From an uncultured Prevotellaceae bacterium (GTDB lineage Bacteria; Bacteroidota; Bacteroidia; Bacteroidales; Bacteroidaceae), in the NCBI GenBank assembly GCA_902785695.1, contig CACZZQ010000016.1, positions 1-57,701 on the forward strand: a stretch of 57,701 nt of DNA, in the 5' to 3' direction. Below the pieces are notes generated by a model. The model worked only from the letters and a program-made list of their open reading frames with translations, ran no database searches and was not told the origin of the DNA. Position 1 is the first letter of the stretch; every line of letters starts with the position of its first letter. Position numbers and translations under genes: made by a program. Of the stretch, positions 54,201 to 57,701 are shown piece by piece.

Positions 54201-57200
54201 ATGAACAAAAAGAATCTTAAGAAGGTGCTCGTACTCGGTTCGGGCGCACTGAAAATCGGACAGGCAGGTGAGTTTGACTATTCTGGCTCACAGGCCCTGA
54301 AAGCCCTGCGTGAAGAGGGTATCAAGAGTGTGTTGGTCAATCCCAACATTGCCACCATCCAGACTTCGGAAGGTATTGCCGACCAAGTGTATTTCCAGCC
54401 GGTTAACGCGCATTTCGTGACGGAGATTATCAAGAAGGAGCGTCCCGACGGCATCCTCCTGGCCTTTGGCGGACAGACAGCCCTGAACTGTGGTACCGAA
54501 CTCTATCTGAACGGCACGCTGAAAGAATATGGTGTCGAGGTATTAGGTACCAGCGTCGAGGCTATCATGGATACTGAAGACCGCGACCGCTTCGTGAAGA
54601 AGCTCGACGAGATCAGCCTGAAGACTCCCGTAAGCCACGCTGTAGAGAACATGGACGATGCCCTGAAGGCAGCCCATGAGATTGGCTTCCCCATCATGAT
54701 TCGCTCGGCATACGCCCTGGGTGGACTCGGCTCTGGTATCTGTCCTGACGAGAAAGCCTTTAAGGAGTTGGCAGAATCAGCCTTCACCTTTGCACCTCAG
54801 ATTCTGGTAGAAGAGAGCCTCAAGGGCTGGAAGGAGATTGAGTTCGAGTGCATCCGCGATGCCAACGACCGTTGCTTCACCGTGGCCTCGATGGAGAACT
54901 TCGACCCTCTGGGCATCCATACGGGTGAGTCTATCGTGGTAGCTCCCACTTGCTCGCTTACTGAAGAGCAGGTCAAGATGCTACAGGAAATCACCATCAA
55001 GTGCGTACGTCATCTGGGCATCGTGGGCGAGTGCAACATCCAGTTTGCCTTCAACGCCGAGACCAACGACTATCGTATCATCGAGATCAACGCCCGCTTA
55101 AGCCGTTCATCTGCTCTGGCTTCAAAAGCAACGGGCTATCCCCTTGCCTTTGTGGCTGCCAAGATTGCACTTGGCTATACCCTCGATCAGATTGGCGAGA
55201 TGGGAACCACCTCTTCAGCATACGTCGCTCCCTCACTCGACTATATGATCTGTAAGATTCCTCGTTGGGACTTGACGAAGTTCGCTGGCGTTAGCCGTCA
55301 GATTGGTTCTTCAATGAAGTCTGTGGGCGAAATCATGTCTATCGGTCGCTCGTTCGAGGAGATGATCCAGAAGGGTCTGCGTATGATTGGCCAGGGTATG
55401 CACGGCTTCGTAGGCAACGACCATACGAAGTTCGAAAACCTCGATGATGAGTTGGCTAACCCCACCGACCTGCGTATCTTTGCTATCGCACAGGCACTGG
55501 AAGAGGGCTACACCATCGAGTGCATCGAGAAGCTCACGAAGATTGACGTGTGGTTCCTGGAGCGTCTGAAACACATCGTTGACCTGAAGCACGAATTGCA
55601 GGAATACAATAAGTTAGAAGAGCTCTCCGACAAACTGCTTTTAGAGGTGAAGCGTTGTGGATTCTCTGACTTCCAGATTGCCCGTTTCGTATTGAAGACC
55701 AAGTCAACCAACATGGAGAAGGAGAACCTCGAGGTGCGTAAGATTCGTAAGCAGCGTGGCATCGTGCCTTCTGTTAAGCGTATTCCTACCGTTGCCTCAG
55801 AGCATCCTGAGCTGACTAACTATCTCTACTTCACCTACACCCATGTGCCTGCTTTTGGTAATATGGAAGGCGAGAAATACGCTGTGGCTCACGATATCAC
55901 CTATTATAATAATGAGAAATCGGTTGTTGTGCTTGGTTCTGGTGCTTATCGCATCGGTTCAAGCGTAGAGTTCGACTGGTGTTCTGTGAATGCCATCAAT
56001 ACGGCTCGCAAACTGGGTTACAAGTCTATCATGATCAACTACAACCCTGAGACCGTATCTACCGACTACGATATGTGCGACCGTCTGTATTTCGATGAGC
56101 TGTCACTGGAGCGTGTGCTCGATGTAATGGATCTCGAACAGCCCCGCGGCGTGATCGTCTCTGTGGGTGGTCAGATTCCTAACAACCTCGCCATGAAGCT
56201 CTATCGTCAGGGCGTGCCCGTTCTTGGTACATCACCTGTCAATATCGACCGTGCAGAGAACCGTGACAAGTTCTCGGCTATGCTCGATAAGCTCGGCATC
56301 GACCAGCCCGCTTGGCGTGCGCTGACCTCGTTCGACGATGTGAAAGAGTTTGTCGACAAGGTGGGCTATCCCGTCCTCGTGCGTCCTTCTTACGTACTCT
56401 CTGGTGCTGCCATGAACGTGTGTTACGATGATGAAGAACTGCATCGCTTCCTCAACATGGCTACCGAGGTATCAAAGGAGTTCCCTGTGGTTATTTCAAA
56501 GTTCATGACCGAGACCAAGGAGATTGAGTTCGATGCCGTTGCCGACAAGGGCGAGGTCATCGAATACGCCATCTCTGAGCACGTGGAATATGCCGGTGTA
56601 CACTCTGGCGATGCCACGATGGTGTTCCCTGCCCAGCACATCTACTTCTCTACCATCCGTCAGATCAAGAAGATTGCCTATAAGATTGCAGCCGAGCTCA
56701 ATATCAGCGGTCCGTTCAACATCCAGTTCCTGGCTAAGAACCGTGAGGTGAAGGTAATTGAGTGTAACCTCCGTGCCTCTCGTTCGTTCCCCTTCGTATC
56801 GAAGATTCTGAAGCGCAACTTCATCGAGACAGCCACCAAGATTATGCTCGACGCTCCCTATCAGCGTCCTGAGAAGAGTGAGTTCGACATCGACCGTATC
56901 GGCGTAAAAGCCTCTCAGTTCTCGTTTGCCCGTCTGCAGAATGCTGACCCCGTGCTGGGTGTTGATATGAGTTCTACGGGTGAGGTTGGCTGCTTGGGTG
57001 ACGACCTCAACGAGGCTCTGCTCAACTCGCTCATCGCTACTGGCTACTCTATTCCTAAGGATGCCGTGCTGATTTCTTCTGGCGGTGCTAAGGGTAAGGT
57101 CTCTCTGCTTGAGCCTGCACAGCAGTTGGCAAAGAAGGGCTACACCATCTACGCCACTGCCGGTACTGCTAAGTTCTTCAACGACAACGGTGTGAAGGCC

Positions 57201-57485
57201 GTCAGCGTGGCCTGGCCTGACGAAGATTGCTCAATGGTCAATGGTCAATGTTCAATGAACGTGATGGATCTCATCTCACAGCACAAGGTTGGCTTGGTCA
57301 TCAACGTACCCAAGAACCACACCTCTCGCGAGCTCACCAATGGTTACAAGATTCGTCGCGGTGCCATCGACCACAACATCCCTCTGATGACCAACGTCCG
57401 CTTGGCAAAGGCCTTCATCGAAGCCTTCACCGCCATGAGTCTTAACGACATCAAGATCAAGAGCTGGCAGGAATACAACAACTAA
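54201..57485 (+). CDS. carB: Carbamoyl phosphate synthase large subunit
   Basis: 1,094 residues. Both ATP-grasp halves are intact: GSGALKIGQAGEFDYSG (first) and GSGAYRIGSSVEFDWC (second), with EINARLSRSSALASKATG and ECNLRASRSFPFVSK. The C-terminal allosteric domain contains an insertion: residues near 1,010-1,020 read DCSMVNGQCSMNV, encoded by a short repeat (57231-57258). It makes carbamoyl phosphate for arginine and pyrimidines, with CarA supplied from elsewhere. The length fits the family plus this insertion. A perfect 13-bp terminator follows. Confidence 0.97.
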   Translation: MNKKNLKKVLVLGSGALKIGQAGEFDYSGSQALKALREEGIKSVLVNPNIATIQTSEGIADQVYFQPVNAHFVTEIIKKERPDGILLAFGGQTALNCGTELYLNGTLKEYGVEVLGTSVEAIMDTEDRDRFVKKLDEISLKTPVSHAVENMDDALKAAHEIGFPIMIRSAYALGGLGSGICPDEKAFKELAESAFTFAPQILVEESLKGWKEIEFECIRDANDRCFTVASMENFDPLGIHTGESIVVAPTCSLTEEQVKMLQEITIKCVRHLGIVGECNIQFAFNAETNDYRIIEINARLSRSSALASKATGYPLAFVAAKIALGYTLDQIGEMGTTSSAYVAPSLDYMICKIPRWDLTKFAGVSRQIGSSMKSVGEIMSIGRSFEEMIQKGLRMIGQGMHGFVGNDHTKFENLDDELANPTDLRIFAIAQALEEGYTIECIEKLTKIDVWFLERLKHIVDLKHELQEYNKLEELSDKLLLEVKRCGFSDFQIARFVLKTKSTNMEKENLEVRKIRKQRGIVPSVKRIPTVASEHPELTNYLYFTYTHVPAFGNMEGEKYAVAHDITYYNNEKSVVVLGSGAYRIGSSVEFDWCSVNAINTARKLGYKSIMINYNPETVSTDYDMCDRLYFDELSLERVLDVMDLEQPRGVIVSVGGQIPNNLAMKLYRQGVPVLGTSPVNIDRAENRDKFSAMLDKLGIDQPAWRALTSFDDVKEFVDKVGYPVLVRPSYVLSGAAMNVCYDDEELHRFLNMATEVSKEFPVVISKFMTETKEIEFDAVADKGEVIEYAISEHVEYAGVHSGDATMVFPAQHIYFSTIRQIKKIAYKIAAELNISGPFNIQFLAKNREVKVIECNLRASRSFPFVSKILKRNFIETATKIMLDAPYQRPEKSEFDIDRIGVKASQFSFARLQNADPVLGVDMSSTGEVGCLGDDLNEALLNSLIATGYSIPKDAVLISSGGAKGKVSLLEPAQQLAKKGYTIYATAGTAKFFNDNGVKAVSVAWPDEDCSMVNGQCSMNVMDLISQHKVGLVINVPKNHTSRELTNGYKIRRGAIDHNIPLMTNVRLAKAFIEAFTAMSLNDIKIKSWQEYNN
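57231..57258. repeat. TCAATGGTCAATGTTCAATG repeat in carB
   Basis: About four tandem units of TCAATG(G/T) in frame encode SMVNGQCSM in the carB allosteric domain, a place where most family members have no residues. Similar in-frame repeats occur in hisS, lptC and the IMPase gene. Confidence 0.75.
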
Positions 57486-57513
57486 TCAGTAAGGTCAAAA
57501 TACTGGAACCCAA

Positions 57514-57552
57514 GAGAGGCTGTGTCATCATCAACGACACAGCCTCTCTTTT
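57514..57552. terminator. carB terminator
   Basis: GAGAGGCTGTGTC (57514-57526) pairs perfectly with GACACAGCCTCTC (57536-57548), then TTTT. Confidence 0.9.
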
Positions 57553-57701
57553 CTCGTTAGCGAAATTATCGAAGTTAACGAATTCAAGTTTCCCACCCTT
57601 CGTTTCCTACCACAGATTTAACAGATTTACTGCGAGCACTCGTGGGTCTTCGACCGCTCGGCATCCCGAAGGGTGACGCTTGCCACTGGAAGGACGCAAG
57701 A
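57553..57701. other. Gene-free end of window
   Basis: 149 bases with no coding signal. It contains CACAGATTTAACAGATTTA direct repeats and TTAACGAATTC-like strings typical of intergenic Bacteroidales repeats; nothing else is supported. Confidence 0.5.

Overview
The window looks like a chromosomal segment of a Bacteroidales bacterium, most likely Prevotella or a close relative. The evidence is the many -7 boxes of the Bacteroidetes form TAnnTTTG placed just before genes, the near absence of Shine-Dalgarno sequences, a C-terminal type IX secretion tail, a GldE/LptC/PpiD cluster, a roughly 1,120-residue SecA, a CE12 acetylesterase, and intergenic or in-frame short repeats of the kind common in this group. 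The genus is inference. No rRNA or tRNA gene was seen.

Layout. 1-8.1 kb is visibly AT-rich and accessory. On the minus strand it holds a WYL regulator, a small FISUMP-like protein, a folded retron non-coding RNA, a retron reverse transcriptase, an unknown protein with an HEPN-like motif and a single-HKD phospholipase D-like protein. Two small secreted proteins and a phosphoribosyltransferase-like gene follow. 8.2-18.3 kb is mostly minus-strand core genome: fur-purA-hisS-CE12 esterase-TSCPD protein, ppiD-like foldase, and outer membrane protein-lptC-gldE. 18.3-27.5 kb is plus-strand: DUF4105 protein, a degenerate PafA-family protein, secA, an ABC ATPase, HU, a 29-residue mS38-like protein and RNase E/G. 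27.6-35.1 kb holds a secreted metalloprotease, a GT2 glycosyltransferase, a hybrid histidine kinase, an EEP-family protein, an AlaX-like editing protein and an inositol monophosphatase-family protein.

35.4-45.4 kb is one apparent eight-gene operon with a promoter at its start and an intrinsic terminator at its end. It encodes a three-pass membrane protein, a 1,051-residue tubulin/FtsZ-like GTPase-domain protein, a zinc-ribbon/transmembrane/Ig-like/MORN-like protein and five exported proteins I cannot assign. A LuxR-type regulator with a degenerate receiver follows. 46-57.7 kb holds a MORN-yhcH-glgB-membrane protein operon, kdsB, a short DnaJ-like protein overlapping kdsB tail to tail, a GHL10 glycosidase and carB.

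Two systems stand out. The first is the retron with its WYL-FISUMP upstream genes and PLD effector candidate. Its ncRNA can be folded from the sequence, and the WYL and FISUMP promoters share an 8-bp element at identical spacing. The second is the tubulin-like envelope-spanning operon. A third theme is short interspersed repeats that lie inside, or supply, coding sequence in hisS, lptC, carB, an inositol monophosphatase gene and the ABC ATPase start.
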